A stretch of DNA of 64,000 bases from Serratia symbiotica (Periphyllus acericola) (GCF_964019515.1 NZ_OZ026452.1:682001-746000); one strand, 5' to 3'. Numbered from the stretch's first letter, positions 10,168-20,509 are shown. The notes: generated by a model not told the origin, from the sequence alone. A program made the numbers and translations.

Positions 10168-10623
10168 CCGAGAACACCGGCGAACATCACGCAGACCGCG
10201 CTGATTGCCGGAATGCGCCAAGCGATTGCGCCACTGCCATGGCGATAGGGGTGGTAACCGATTTCGGTATCACTGAAGCAGTGATTTCTGTTGTAGCGCC
10301 CAGCCACAGTGCAATGACGACACCGCTGATCATCGCGGTCATACTACCGATAAAGCATACCGCGATGATTGACTTCCAGCGGGCGCGGATCTGGTGCAGC
10401 TGCTAATACAGTGGGAAGGCCAGTTTCACTACCGCCGGTTGCAGCAAATCATTGAGAATTTTACTGCCCTGAAAATAGCGTGGGTAGGATGTCGGCCAGT
10501 AGCAGAAGCGGAATAATCACCGCTATGGAAACCCAGCGGCGTGTGAAGCCGCTGTGCCAGCCTGCGGGAGGCAAAATAGACCGCCAGCGTCAATGGCAGT
10601 GACCACCAGATTTCATGGATCAT
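10168..10623 (-). pseudogene. yohK: yohK (LrgB/CidB family membrane protein), broken
   Basis: The minus-strand start at 10623 gives [20 protein letters not shown], the typical YohK N-terminus. The frame is then lost and short LrgB-like segments continue in other frames (for example a stretch corresponding to ...ITTIALAVGG... and ...IRARWKSI...). The 3' end is cut off at copy A of the IS. The ATG overlaps the yohJ stop, as in the intact operon. The partner protein YohJ is intact. Confidence 0.85.
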
Positions 10624-11018
10624 TTCCCTTCCTCCGTCTCGTCTGGCTTACTGACAATTCGGCGTTGGCGCTGGAAATAATGGGCGCTGTAACCGACCAC
10701 AACCAGCACTAGCAGCGTGCTGACCAGGCAGGAAATGACCAGTGGGCCGAGGTTAGCGATGATCTGGGAGTAATATTGCATGATGCCTACGCCGATCGGC
10801 ACGAACAGCAGCACCATGTAGCGGATCAGCAACTGGCAGCTGGGGTTGACCCATTTTGTTGGTAGGATTTGTAGGGAGAGCAGGGTGAACAGCAGCAACA
10901 TGCCGATGATGCTGCTGGGAATGGCGATGGGCAGCAGTGCCGCCAAGGCATCACCGGTGAACAGACAGAAGTAGATAAGGGCGATTGCCCTTAGGTATTT
11001 CCAGCAGAGCTTAAACAC
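10620..11018 (-). CDS. yohJ: LrgA/CidA-family holin-like protein YohJ
   Basis: 132 residues with four predicted membrane segments, matching E. coli YohJ over its length ([60 protein letters not shown]). The LrgA family is holin-like and normally works with an LrgB partner; here the partner yohK is a pseudogene, so this gene may be on its way out. Confidence 0.93.
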   Translation of the reverse strand: MFKLCWKYLRAIALIYFCLFTGDALAALLPIAIPSSIIGMLLLFTLLSLQILPTKWVNPSCQLLIRYMVLLFVPIGVGIMQYYSQIIANLGPLVISCLVSTLLVLVVVGYSAHYFQRQRRIVSKPDETEEGK

Positions 11019-11180
11019 CTTGGTTATACTCCATTGCCTGTTTAATTAACATATTTATCATACAATTAAGCCTAGGAGTAATGCCACCGCCCACACCATG
11101 AATTCTCGCTATGCGCTCGCTAGGGTAGCGGGTAATGAACGGCAGCATCACATGTGACCGAGGGCTAACCCCGGTGGACG

Positions 11181-11202
11181 AAAAGGCCAAGCATGCTTGG
11201 CC
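11181..11202 (-). terminator. Rho-independent terminator of metG
   Basis: Perfect palindrome GGCCAAGCATGCTTGGCC (11185-11202) followed on the minus strand by TTTT, about 20 bp past the metG stop. Confidence 0.8.
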
Positions 11203-11224
11203 CTTGCAACAGGCAATAGCACAG

Positions 11225-13252
11225 TTATTTAACCGGCATGCCAGGTTGGGCGCCGCTGTCTGGGCTGAGCAGGAAGATTTCTTTCCCCCGTGAACCCGCC
11301 GCTATCACCATGCCTTCGGAGATGCCAAAGCGCATTTTGCAGGGTGCCATGTTGGCGACCATGATGGTTAAACGGCCTTCCAGTGCTTGCGGGTCTGGAT
11401 AGGTAGCACGGATGCCGGAGAAGATCTGGCGTGATTCGCCCCCTAGATCCAGTTGCAGTTTCAGCAGTTTGTCAGAGCCTGCGACAAACTCGGCGCGGGT
11501 GATCAGCGCGATGCGCATATCCAACTTGGCGAAATCATCAAAGGTGATGGTACTCTGAATCGGATTATCAGCTAACGGGGTGCCCACCGGTTGGACAACG
11601 GTCATATCTTCTTTCGAGGCGTTGACCATGTAGTTTACCTGGTCGAGATCGATACGCTTAAACAAGGTGCTGAACACGTTGATCTGATGTCCCAGCAGCG
11701 GCTGCTGAAACGTATCCCAGCGCAGTTCGGTGTTGAGGAAGGCTTCGCTGCGCGTAGCCAACATTGGCAGCACCGGCTTCAGATAGGTCATCAGCACGCG
11801 GAACAGGTTGATGCCCATCGAGCAGATGGCTTGTAGGTCGGTATCGCGGCCTGCTTCCTTCGCCACTACCCACGGCGCTTGCGTATCCACATAGCGGTTG
11901 GCCAGATCGGCCAGCGCCATGATTTCGCGGATCGAACGGCTGAATTCGCGGCTGGCGTAGGCGTCACCAATATGCTCTGCCGCATCGACGAAGGTGTGAT
12001 AGAGCGCCGGATCGGCAAGTTTATCGGCCAGTTGACCGCCAAAACGCTTGCTGATAAAGCCGGCGTTGCGGGACGCCAGGTTGACCACCTTGTTGACGAT
12101 ATCGGTATTCACACGCTGTACGAAATCTTCCAGGTTCAGGTCGATATCGTCGATGCGCGAAGACAGCTTAGCGGCGTAATAATAACGCAGGCAGTCAGCA
12201 TCCAGATGCTGTAGATAAGTCCCAGCTTTAATAAAGGTACCGCGTGATTTAGACATTTTGGCACCGTCCACGGTCACGTAGCCGTGCACGAAGAGGTTGG
12301 TTGGTTTGCGAAAGTGGCTACCTTCCAGCATCGCTGGCCAGAACAGGCTATGGAAATAAACGATGTCTTTGCCGATAAAGTGATACAGCTCGGTGCTGGC
12401 GTCTTTACACCAGAACTCGTCGAAATCCACATCACTGCGCTTGTCGCACAAATTTTTGAAAGACCCCATGTAACCGATAGGCGCGTCCAGCCAGACGTAG
12501 AAATATTTGCCCGGTGCATCTGGGATTTCGAAGCCGAAGTAAGGCGCATCACGGGAGATGTCCCACTGCTGTAGACCAGACTCGAACCACTCCTGCATTT
12601 TGTTCGCCACCTGCTCTTGCAGTGCACCAGAACGGGTCCATTCTTTTAGCATTGCGCTGAACCCAGGCAAGTCGAAGAAGAAATGCTCGGAATCACGCAT
12701 CACTGGCGTAGCACCGGAAACCACAGATTTTGGCGCGAGCAGTTCGGTCGGGCTATAGGTTGCGCTGCACACTTCGCAGTTATCGCCGTATTGATCCGCT
12801 GCTTTGCATGTTGGGCAGTTGCCTTTCACGAAACGGTCAGGTAGGAACATGCCTTTCTCTGGATCGTACAACTGGGAGATGGTGCGCTTCTTGATGAAGC
12901 CGTTTTCCTTCAGGCGAGTGTAAATCAGGTTCGACAGCTTACGGTTTTCATTACTATGGGTTGAATGATAGTTGTCATAGCTGATGTTAAAACCGGCGAA
13001 ATCCTGTTGGTGTTCTTGGCTCATTTCCGCGATCATTGCTTCCGGCTTAATGCTCAATTGCTGTGCTTTCAGCATGATTGGCGTGCCGTGCGCATCGTCT
13101 GCACAGATGAAATAAACCTCGTGGCCGCGCATTCGTTGGTAACGAACCCAGATATCTGCCTGGGTGTGCTCGAGCATGTGGCCAAGATGGATGGAACCAT
13201 TTGAGTAAGGTAGCGCGCACGTCACCAATAATTTTTTCGCGACTTGAGCCAT
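11225..13252 (-). CDS. metG: Methionyl-tRNA synthetase MetG
   Basis: 675 residues (E. coli 677). Class I synthetase charging initiator and elongator tRNA-Met. HIGH-type motif [10 protein letters not shown] near residue 20, zinc-binding Cys in [18 protein letters not shown] near residue 145, KMSKS in [14 protein letters not shown] near residue 330, and a C-terminal tRNA-binding EMAP-like domain ([17 protein letters not shown]). Intact. Divergent from the mrp stub as in other enterobacteria, which confirms local synteny up to the IS insertion. Confidence 0.97.
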   Translation of the reverse strand: MAQVAKKLLVTCALPYSNGSIHLGHMLEHTQADIWVRYQRMRGHEVYFICADDAHGTPIMLKAQQLSIKPEAMIAEMSQEHQQDFAGFNISYDNYHSTHSNENRKLSNLIYTRLKENGFIKKRTISQLYDPEKGMFLPDRFVKGNCPTCKAADQYGDNCEVCSATYSPTELLAPKSVVSGATPVMRDSEHFFFDLPGFSAMLKEWTRSGALQEQVANKMQEWFESGLQQWDISRDAPYFGFEIPDAPGKYFYVWLDAPIGYMGSFKNLCDKRSDVDFDEFWCKDASTELYHFIGKDIVYFHSLFWPAMLEGSHFRKPTNLFVHGYVTVDGAKMSKSRGTFIKAGTYLQHLDADCLRYYYAAKLSSRIDDIDLNLEDFVQRVNTDIVNKVVNLASRNAGFISKRFGGQLADKLADPALYHTFVDAAEHIGDAYASREFSRSIREIMALADLANRYVDTQAPWVVAKEAGRDTDLQAICSMGINLFRVLMTYLKPVLPMLATRSEAFLNTELRWDTFQQPLLGHQINVFSTLFKRIDLDQVNYMVNASKEDMTVVQPVGTPLADNPIQSTITFDDFAKLDMRIALITRAEFVAGSDKLLKLQLDLGGESRQIFSGIRATYPDPQALEGRLTIMVANMAPCKMRFGISEGMVIAAGSRGKEIFLLSPDSGAQPGMPVK

Positions 13253-13409
13253 AGTGAGAACTTGCTTTCTGTTAAATAAAAAGGGCCTTCGATGTTAACC
13301 GATTAGGCTCTTTGCGGCTAGGGTGGTTTCTTGCAAGTTATGTGCGCCAGCCGTGCGGCAGTTCTGGTATGCTTGCCACCAGTGACTCATTTAAAATCAA
13401 GGAGCCGGG

Positions 13410-13496
13410 ATGAATGCGAAATCCCCGGAGCCAAGCAACTCCGAAGTTGTGCGTGCCCTGGTGACCGGTGTACTGGCCGCCTTTGAACACCCAACG
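13410..13496 (+). pseudogene. mrp: mrp/apbC stub (29 codons)
   Basis: A good ribosome site (AAGGAG at 13399-13404) precedes ATG; MNAKSPEPSNSEVVRALVTG and VLAAFEHPT match the start of the Fe-S carrier ATPase Mrp, which is divergent from metG in enterobacteria. The gene stops at copy B of the IS and nothing resembling the remaining approximately 340 codons is found after the IS, so the rest is deleted. Confidence 0.85.
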
Positions 13497-14550
13497 GGCT
13501 TTGTTGAATAATCAGATTTGGAATAAAGAGTCCCCTGAATGGGCATCTTTCAGGCAAGGCGTACACTTTCTGGCATACCGGCGAGCGTCATCTTGTTTAA
13601 TGCACAGATCATGGCCAGCGCCTCTGCAACTTGCCCATCATAATCTCGCAGCAACAGGTGACTACCAAATAGCTGTTTTACTCTGTACCTCGCTGTTGCC
13701 GCTATCGAACGTCGGTGGTATCCTGTGATACTTTTCCACCGTGTGTTGTCTCCGGTAACGCGCTGGTTCACCACCGATTGATTTCGCTCTGCATAGTCTG
13801 CCGACCAATAACGGGCTCCGCTGCTGGGCGGTATTAACGCCTTGAGCTTCTTGCCCCTTAACTCATCATCACACACTCGCGTATCCTAAGCCCGATCCGC
13901 CGAGGCGACTTTGATTTTACGGTACCTCTGACGGATGAGACCTGGGAAGGCTTCTATATCGGTGACATTGCTCAAGGAAAGGTCAGCACAGATGACCTCA
14001 TGTGTTTCTGTATCTACGGCCAAATGCAGTCTTCGCCAGATCCGCCGTTTTTCCTGACCGTATTTTTTTGCCATCCACTCGCCTTCACCCAACACGTTGA
14101 GCCCGCTAGAGTCGATAACGAGGTGCGCAATTTCACCCGGCGTTGGTGTTTTAAACGGGACATGGCCGGACTTTGCCCGCTTACTGATGCAGGTGTCGTC
14201 CGGGCAGTTCAACGGCACTTTGATCAGTGTGATAATGGAATCGACGAAGCCCTGGAGGGCGCGAAGTGTCAGGCCGAAAATCCGTTTCAGCATCAATACG
14301 CTGGTGATTGCCATATCGGAATAATGTGGTGGGCGACCACGCAGAGAAGTTTTTGCCTCGCAGTACCAGGCGTGAAGTACCGTTTCATCCCCCCAGCAAG
14401 TGAGTAAACCCCGAGTGATAAGGGCGTTGTTGTAAGCCTTCCAGTTGCTGATGTTGAACTTTTGCTGGGCCACGGAATGTCGCTATTTTGACAGAAGGAG
14501 AGTGATCTGATCCGTGTGCCGGCCAAAAGTTTGATTTATTCAACAACGCC
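13497..14550 (-). mobile_element. IS5-family (IS903-group) element, copy B
   Basis: Complete 1054-bp element in reverse orientation, bounded by GGCTTTGTTGAATAA at 13497 and TTATTCAACAACGCC ending 14550. CACCCAA precedes the left end (2 bp away) and follows the right end (1 bp away), a possible eroded remnant of the 9-bp target duplication typical of IS903. Confidence 0.92.
13550..14473 (-). pseudogene. IS903-group transposase, copy B
   Basis: 308-codon frame from a GTG start, intact except for the family-wide TAG at 13886-13888 (codon 196) that follows the second catalytic Asp. The second half continues in the same frame to the end, with Ala at the catalytic Glu position. Confidence 0.9.
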
Positions 14551-14622
14551 GCACCCAAAATATAAAGCCAAACGCTGTACAGAGGAAAATTAATAATAAC
14601 AGAAAAGGCTGGTAGCCCAAAA

Positions 14623-14660
14623 GGCATGCTAAATCTGCTAGATAGCGTGCCTTTTATTTT
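14623..14660 (+). terminator. Rho-independent terminator-like hairpin
   Basis: GGCATGCTA and TAGCGTGCC pair around an 11-base loop and are followed by TTTTATTTT. An A-run on the left side means it could also act on the minus strand. No intact gene now ends into it. Confidence 0.65.
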
Positions 14661-14690
14661 CCTACGCCCACAAAAATTAACGCTCAATCC

Positions 14691-14730
14691 TCATTTATTC
14701 TCATGTATTCTCATGTATTCTTATGGTCAT
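14691..14730. repeat. 10-bp tandem repeat
   Basis: TCATTTATTC, TCATGTATTC, TCATGTATTC, then a weak TTATGGTCAT. Three to four units in AT-rich intergenic DNA, probably slippage. Confidence 0.7.
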
Positions 14731-14871
14731 ATATAGGCACCAGGCTGGACAGTATTGAGTTCGCTGCTAGGTTTCTGTGCGCTTCGTGTTCAGCAGCACT
14801 GCCGCTCAATTTCCCCTAGGGGAATAAACTTGGCTTCTAGCTAATCTCTCTTCAAGTTATAGTGCTCATAC

Positions 14872-14919
14872 AATCCCATGAGAGAGCTGAAGATGAATCC
14901 CATGAGAGGGCTGAAGATG
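14872..14919 (+). repeat. 24-bp tandem duplication at the cutA remnant
   Basis: AATCCCATGAGAG followed by A/G and GCTGAAGATG occurs twice head to tail (14872-14895 and 14896-14919) with one mismatch. The unit is 8 codons long (reading N-P-M-R-E/G-L-K-M), so it keeps the frame into the cutA remnant. Confidence 0.9.
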
Positions 14920-15190
14920 CCAGCTTGCGAAGCTGTCACCATACTCTGTAGCGCATCTGACCAAGCCAGCGCTCAGCCACTAGCGGTACCAGTTGCGCTG
15001 AATGCATGCATCGCGTTGCCGCACGATGCAAAGGCGGGTAACTAGAGAAAAAATACGACGTGCGGATGTTATTCATACGCGATAATCGCCATCAAGACGC
15101 CTTACTCTGCACCCTAAACTACATCGCCTGTACCAGATATCCGAACTACTGGTGCTGCCGTCGATAGCTGAAGAAAAAGATTACCTTTAT
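14893..15190 (+). pseudogene. cutA: cutA (divalent-cation tolerance protein) remnant
   Basis: Recognised from fragments and position: EAVTILCSASDQASAQPLA (14928 on) corresponds to the CutA N-terminal strand, and further on HQDALLCTLNYIACTRY and, in another frame, SELLVLPS match the C-terminal part (family: [20 protein letters not shown]). The middle, including most of the trimer core, is deleted and the frames disagree. cutA directly precedes dsbD in enterobacteria, which supports the call. Confidence 0.75.
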
Positions 15191-16880
15191 GGATCAACAT
15201 ATTATTAAACTGATTTTGCTGCTTTGCAACCTATTTTTCTTGCCGCAGGCGGCGCAAGCTTCGTTGTTTGGCCAAAATGGCGGTAACCAGTACGTTCCCG
15301 TTGATCAAGCTTTTGCCTTCGATTTTAAGCAGCAGGATCACCAGCTGACTCTGAACTGGCAAATTCTCCCCGGCTATTATCTCTATCGCCAGCAAATTAA
15401 ACTAGTGCCACAGCAGGTAACGCTGGAGGCTTTCACACTGCCAGAAGGGCTAAGCCATAAGGACGAGTTCTTTGGGGAAGTCGCCATTTTCAAACAACAG
15501 CTTAACCTAAGCATTCCACTAAAGCAGGCGGCATCCAATGCCAGCCTGAGCGTCACCTATCAGGGCTGTGCAGAAGCTGGCTTCTGCTATCCGCCGGAAA
15601 CACTGCTTATCCGACTGGATGCCGTCACTGCTTTGCCGCTCGCGGCTCAAACAGAACCGGCCAGCCTGCCGTTCTCGCCGCTGTGGGCGCTGTTGATCGG
15701 CATCGGCATCGCCTTCACCCCCTGCCTACTAACGATGTACCCACTAATTTCCGGCATCATTCTTGGCTACGAAAGACCGAACAATAGCGGGCGCATTCTG
15801 GCACTGGCGGTGGTTTATGTGCAGGGCATGGCGTTGACCTATACCCTGCTGGGCCTAGTCGTCGCGGTTGCTGGGCTACAATTTCAGGCTGCGCTGCAAC
15901 ACCCTTACGTGCTGATCGGGTTTTCGGTGTTATTTTTCACTATAGCGTTATCCATGTTCGGGTTGTATTCGTTACAACTACCCTCTGCACTGCAAACCCG
16001 TCTGGCAAACTGGAGCAACACCCAGCGTGGTGGTTCGTTGACCGGTGTGTTCCTAATGGGCGCGCTAGCTGGCTTGATTTGTTCTCCCTGCACCACCGCT
16101 CCGCTCAGTGCCATCCTGTTGTACATCGCTCAAAGCGGTAACATGTGGGCCGGCGGCAGCACACTGTATTTGTACGCGCTCGGAATGGGGATTCCACTGG
16201 TGATCGTCACCCTATTCGGTAACCGCCTACTGCCACATAACGGGCCGTGGATGCAGTATGTGAAAGAGGGCTTCGGCTTTGTGATCTTAGCGCTGCCTGT
16301 ATTCCTGATGGAACGAGTGCTCGGCGATGTATGGGGACTACGCCTGTGGAGCCTACTCGGCCTGGCCTTCTTCGGCTGGGCGTTCACCCTGAGCCTGAAA
16401 GCCTCACGCGGCTGGGCGCAGGCACTGCAACTCCTGCTGTTGGCAGCAACCGTGATCACCGCCAGACCGTTACAGGATTGGGTCTTCGGCGCTGACAACA
16501 CGCAGAAAGTTCATCAGGCTCTCCTGAACTTCACCCACATCAATAGCATCAAGCAACTGGAGGGGGCACTGCAACAGGCACAGGGCAAACCAGTGATGCT
16601 GGATCTATACGCCGACTGGTGTATAGCCTGCAAAGATTTCGAGAAATATACCTTCAGCGATGCATCGGTACAGGCTAAGTTGGCTAACGTAGTATTGCTA
16701 CAAGCAAACGTGACCGCCAATAACGCCGGACAAGCAGCGTTGCTGAAACGCCTGCAAGTCATCGGGTTACCAACTATTTTGTTCTTTAACGGTACTGGTC
16801 AAGAGCTGGCCGACCAGCGAATTACCGGATTTATGGATGCACCAACGTTCAACGCACATTTGCAGAAAACGGGGCAATAA
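15189..16880 (+). CDS. dsbD: Thiol:disulfide interchange protein DsbD
   Basis: 563 residues (E. coli 565). Inner-membrane reductase passing electrons from cytoplasmic thioredoxin to periplasmic DsbC/DsbG/CcmG. It has a signal peptide ([17 protein letters not shown]), a periplasmic alpha domain with its Cys pair in CAEAGFCYP, eight membrane segments with Cys in [10 protein letters not shown] and in [10 protein letters not shown], and a C-terminal thioredoxin-like gamma domain with CIACK (E. coli CVACK). All six redox cysteines are present. It starts inside the tail of the cutA remnant. Confidence 0.96.
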   Translation: MDQHIIKLILLLCNLFFLPQAAQASLFGQNGGNQYVPVDQAFAFDFKQQDHQLTLNWQILPGYYLYRQQIKLVPQQVTLEAFTLPEGLSHKDEFFGEVAIFKQQLNLSIPLKQAASNASLSVTYQGCAEAGFCYPPETLLIRLDAVTALPLAAQTEPASLPFSPLWALLIGIGIAFTPCLLTMYPLISGIILGYERPNNSGRILALAVVYVQGMALTYTLLGLVVAVAGLQFQAALQHPYVLIGFSVLFFTIALSMFGLYSLQLPSALQTRLANWSNTQRGGSLTGVFLMGALAGLICSPCTTAPLSAILLYIAQSGNMWAGGSTLYLYALGMGIPLVIVTLFGNRLLPHNGPWMQYVKEGFGFVILALPVFLMERVLGDVWGLRLWSLLGLAFFGWAFTLSLKASRGWAQALQLLLLAATVITARPLQDWVFGADNTQKVHQALLNFTHINSIKQLEGALQQAQGKPVMLDLYADWCIACKDFEKYTFSDASVQAKLANVVLLQANVTANNAGQAALLKRLQVIGLPTILFFNGTGQELADQRITGFMDAPTFNAHLQKTGQ

Positions 16881-17391
16881 GTACGGAACCGAATGGAAAG
16901 AAGCAGAATACAGCGCAAAGATACAGCATGAGGCTAGCCTAGTGGCCTGTTGCGCGCTATGACGTGCTACAAGGCGGTGTCCTCCGGTCATTGAGCATAA
17001 TGTCGTCGCAGACCCAAAAGCCCGTAGTCAAGGCGGAGAGGGGTAGGGCATAACGGGCCAGACAACGCGAAGTAGCGCTTTTAGGGCGCGACCTGCTGCG
17101 CGAAATGGACGCCGATACGGTGGCACAGCAGATAAAAATGCTGCCTGAAGAAACTGTGGGTAAAGCACCAGACAGATCCTAGACGTATTGGCTGCTAAAC
17201 ATATATCTTGCAAGTGGGGCGCAGTACCGCAGAAACAGCGAGCTAAGCAGAGAGAACGGATCATGTTGACAGGACAAAGCGGTGATTCATACGCTCTCTG
17301 ACTTAAAAACCAGCAACCGTATGCATTTTTATACTTTTAGCACATAAAACCGTTGACGCCTCCCAGCCAATACGTTTTAATGCGCCCCGTT
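16881..17391. other. Intergenic stretch dsbD to tRNA-Phe, possible yjdC remnant
   Basis: About 510 bp without an intact gene. In E. coli a TetR-type gene (yjdC) lies here. Weak traces such as MERSRIQRKDT after dsbD and DADTVAQQIKM near 17112 could be its remains in different frames, but the match is too thin to assert. Confidence 0.3.
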
Positions 17392-17467
17392 GCCCGGATA
17401 GCTCAGTCGGTAGAGCAGGGGACTGAAAATCCCCGTGTCCTTGGTTCGATTCCGAGTCCGGGCACCA
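17392..17467 (+). tRNA. tRNA-Phe (GAA)
   Basis: 76 nt including encoded CCA. Acceptor GCCCGGA pairs with TCCGGGC; anticodon loop CTGAAAA with anticodon GAA; T loop TTCGATT. Downstream of dsbD as pheU/pheV-type genes are in enterobacteria. No mismatches noticed in the stems. Confidence 0.97.
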
Positions 17468-17818
17468 TCCTCAGAGCCCTGTCATTAGCAGACGATATCC
17501 CTAACGGGCACGACAGTTGTTCCCAGCATGACGCTGGTAGTTTCTACCGACCATAGCTGAACACGGGACTGTAAGGCGTAGAGGATGTTACGTCCATCCT
17601 CCAGACTTCTTATGTCCATTAAATACACATCATAAACGTACTTACCCTCAGATCATTTCTATGTCAATCCTTTGTAAAGAACTAACTCGCTTTTTGCCAT
17701 TTTTACAATCAGATTATTAGGTTTGACTTATGATTAGCCCTAGGCTACATCGATTTGTTCAAGCAAACTTCTAACCTTATTGATGTCGCTCTGTACGTAC
17801 TGGAGTGTAACTGAAGGA
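17468..17818. other. Intergenic stretch after tRNA-Phe
   Basis: About 350 bp, AT-rich in the second half. No gene, tRNA-like repeat or attachment-site duplication of the tRNA 3' end was seen. Confidence 0.5.
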
Positions 17819-17882
17819 GGGCTTTGTTGAATAAATCGGATTTGGAATAAAGAGTCCCCTGAATGGGCATCTTTCAGGCAAC
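17819..17882 (-). mobile_element. Solo right end of an IS903-group element
   Basis: GGCTTTGTTGAATAAATCGG and the next approximately 45 bp equal the terminal 64 bp of the other copies (reverse orientation); the match ends abruptly after TTTCAGGCAA. It lies 32 bp from the next IS copy, facing it tail to head. Confidence 0.85.
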
Positions 17883-17914
17883 GCCTGGCGGCGCATCAGT
17901 TTCATATAATTTTG

Positions 17915-18850
17915 GGCGTTGTTGAATAAATCGAACTTTTGGCCGGGACGAGGATCTGATCACTCTCCTTCTGTCAAAATAGCGACATTCCGTGGCCCAG
18001 CAAAAGTTCAACATCAACAACATTCTTCCAATATGGCAATCACCAGCGTATTGATGCTGAAACGGATTTTCGGCCTGACACTTCGCGCCCTCCAGGGCTT
18101 CATCGACTCCAGTGTCACACTGATCAAAGTGCCGTTGAACTGCCCGGACGACACCTGCATCAGTAAGCGGGCAAAGTCCGGCCATGTCCCGTTTAAAACC
18201 GCAACGCCGGGTGAAATTGCGCACCTCGTTATCGACTCTACCGGGCTCAACGTCTTGGGTGAAGGGGAGTGGATGGTAAAAAAACACGGTCAGGAAAAAC
18301 GGCGGATCTGGCGAAAACTGCATTTGGCCGTAGATACAGAAACACATGAGGTCATCTGTGCTGACCTTTCCTTGAGCAATGTCACCGATACCGAAGCCTT
18401 CCCAGGTCTTATCCGCCAGAGGTACCGTAACATCAAAGTCACCTCGGCGGATCGGGCTTAGGATACGCGAGTGTGTGATGATGAGTTAAGGGGCAAGAAG
18501 CTCAAGGCGTTAATACCGCCTAAAAGCGGAGCCCGTTATTGGTCGGCAGACTATGCAGAGCGAAATCAAGCGGTGGTGCACCAGCGCGTTACCGGAGACA
18601 ACACACGGTGGAAAAGTATCACAGGCTACCACCGACGTTCGATAGCGGCAACAGCGAGGTACAGAGTAAAACAGCTATTTGGTGGTCACCTATCGCTGCG
18701 AGATTATGATGGGCAAGTTGCAGAGGCGCTGGCCATGATCTGTGCATTAAACAAGATGACGCTCGCCGGTATGCCGAAAGTGTACGCCTTGCCTGAAAGA
18801 TGCCCATTCAGGGGACTCTTTATTCCAAATCCGATTTATTCAACAACGCC
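17915..18850 (+). mobile_element. IS5-family (IS903-group) element, copy C, internally deleted
   Basis: Both inverted repeats are present, but the element is only 936 bp because about 118 bp near the transposase start are missing (AACATCAACAACATT joins straight to CCAATATGGC). Confidence 0.92.
17992..18796 (+). pseudogene. IS903-group transposase, copy C
   Basis: The internal deletion removes roughly residues 15-53. TAG at 18459-18461 is the family-wide stop. One base is lost near the end (AGMPKVYALP instead of AGMPESVRLA), shifting the C-terminus. Confidence 0.88.
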
Positions 18851-18852
18851 TT

Positions 18853-19560
18853 TTTTCGATGCCTCCTAGATTGCCAGATAAATCACTTTTCTCAATGAGT
18901 GATCTGTAGGGAACACTTTACGTTTCTTTATCGCCTGCCGGATCACGCTGTTCAGCGATTCAATAGCGTTGGTCGTGAAGAAAGCATTGCGGATATCCGC
19001 AGGATAACCGAAGAACGTGTTGAGATTTTCCCAGTGAGTACGCCAACTTTTGCTGATTTGCGGGTATTTTTCATCACAGATGCCTGCAAACTTGTCCAAC
19101 GCCATCAGAGCCGCTTCCTCTGTCTGGGCCTAGTACACCGTTTTCAACCCGCTAGTGACCGCTTTGTAGTCTTTCCACGATACGTACTTCAATACGTACT
19201 TCAGGCTGTTACGTACCATGTGGATAATGCACAGTTGGATGTGGGTTTGTGGATAGACGCTATTTATCGCATCGGGGAAGCCTTTCAGGCCATCCACGCA
19301 AGCAGTCAGGATGTCTTGAAGACCCCGATTTTTCAGCTCAGTCAATACGTTGAGCCAGAACTTGGCCCCTTCATTCTCTGCCAGCAACATGCTCAGCATT
19401 TTTTTCGTGACCGAGGTGCTCGGTAAGCTCAGCATTCAAGGCGGTTTAGACGGTGAGCTTGGTCAGCATACGAGAAAACGCGTTGAGGTCAGCTTCAGTT
19501 TTAAGGCCTTTGGCCAATTCAGCAGCAAGTGCTTTAAGTTTCTTTTCGTCCATAATTTGC
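18853..19560 (-). pseudogene. IS256-family (Mutator-type) transposase, broken
   Basis: N-terminus MDEKKLKALAAELAKGLKTE begins near 19551, with a TAA where family members have a sense codon (LTKLTV*TALNAEL). A large internal deletion then joins HEKNAEH-type sequence to LAENEGAKFWLNVLTELKNR. CIIHMVRNSLKYV follows, with a 12-bp insertion repeating LKYV, and TNAIESLNSVIRQAIKKRK appears near the C-terminus. The 3' end abuts copy C of the IS. Part of the catalytic core is missing, so it is dead. Confidence 0.88.
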
Positions 19561-19624
19561 CTGTCTCCGTTGTCAGGAAGAACATATCAAAAACAAGCAA
19601 TTACACAATTTAAATCACAGTCTC

Positions 19625-20135
19625 CCACATGTTGGACACTTTTCTTTAACTGGCGGCTGACATGGCCTAAGTTCGATACTGTACCGGACTCAAGCCGTTC
19701 AGTTTTGCCTTGATTCGTTCATTGTTGTAGTAATGGATTTATTCAACAAAGTCTATTGAGAGCCATGATACCGTTTGCACGATAAATACGCGACCAACTG
19801 CTGACAGTACAGCAGCGGCTATTTTAAATTTTGCAGTAGCTTTACGGGATGACTGCCCGTTATCCTGCATCCAGAGACGCACGGACTCTTTAAATTCAGC
19901 AGAGTAGGAACGAATCGGTATCATGAAGCCGTCTTCGCCACTGGCTTTCCAGTGCTCAGCCCAGCGCCGGACTGTACCCTGGTCAATACCAAACAACTGA
20001 ACTGTTCTTTTCGCTCCGTTATCGCTGTTCAGATAGTGATGAACAACTTGTTGCTTGAATTCAGTAGAGTATTTTTTTCTGCCCATTGAAATACAAAACC
20101 CCTAATCGTTGGATGTCCAACTTTTGTGGTTCACT
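19625..20135 (-). pseudogene. IS3-family element remnant (OrfA plus end of OrfB)
   Basis: OrfA starts at 20086: MGRKKYSTEFKQQVVHHYLN then a helix-turn-helix (TVQLFGIDQGTVRRWAEHW), as in IS3-family OrfA. It runs into the tail of OrfB (IHYYNNERIKAKLNGLSPVQ), with nearly all of the OrfB integrase core deleted. A TAA replaces the Tyr codon before IHYY. The upstream end with GTTGGATGTCCAACTTTTG is probably the left terminal repeat. Confidence 0.85.
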
Positions 20136-20156
20136 TCACAGTTTAGCGGTGTTTTT

Positions 20157-20507
20157 TTATAGTTTTTCGTTGAGACGCTTCAGCCAGTCTCCGCTGTTAA
20201 TTCGCGGGTACCCATCCACACTGTGTTTATACAGGTAGATCCACGCACTCCCATAAGGCGTATGAATTAACTCACGCTTATAGTCCTTGGTATTGCTTTT
20301 CAGTTCGTCAAGCTCTGCCAGAATTGATGAGTTAATACGATACACCTCGCAATGTATCATGCCCTTTCCTGGGATCGCTGCCGGGTAATGACCCAGATTA
20401 TAAATATGATAGCCTGCGAGTTCATGCTCGCCGAGCCATTGGGCGTTGGTCATCCAATGGCTATTCCCCTGTTTGCTCCGCAAGCTACCATAGACAATTA
20501 TTCGCAT
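20157..20507 (-). CDS. ytfP: Gamma-glutamylcyclotransferase-fold protein YtfP
   Basis: 116 residues with the N-terminal VYGSLRSKQGNSHWM characteristic of the GGCT-like fold and a conserved acidic residue in ILAELDELKS. The biochemical function of enterobacterial YtfP is not established. Two bases separate it from the tamB stop, in the conserved tamA-tamB-ytfP order. Confidence 0.94.
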   Translation of the reverse strand: MRIIVYGSLRSKQGNSHWMTNAQWLGEHELAGYHIYNLGHYPAAIPGKGMIHCEVYRINSSILAELDELKSNTKDYKRELIHTPYGSAWIYLYKHSVDGYPRINSGDWLKRLNEKL

Positions 20508-20509
20508 CG

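Larger units (their letters stand above)
14551..14871. other. Intergenic stretch between IS copy B and cutA remnant
   Basis: No gene recognised. It holds one hairpin terminator and a short 10-bp tandem repeat, annotated separately. Confidence 0.5.

Noticed and set aside
14691..14919. Short repeats near 14.7-14.9 kb as a CRISPR array.
   Set aside because: Units are directly adjacent without spacers, only 10 or 24 bp long and 2-4 copies; no cas genes are in the window.
17392..17882. tRNA-Phe as an integration site for a prophage or genomic island.
   Set aside because: No integrase gene and no repeat of the tRNA 3' end were found downstream; only IS remnants follow.
19733..19752. A sequence like the IS903-group terminal repeat (GACTTTGTTGAATAAATCC in reverse) inside the IS3 remnant, which could be another solo IS end.
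   Set aside because: It reads in frame as the IS3 OrfB tail (D-F-V-E-stop-I-H-Y-Y), so the resemblance is explained by coding sequence; there is no further IS903-type sequence beside it.
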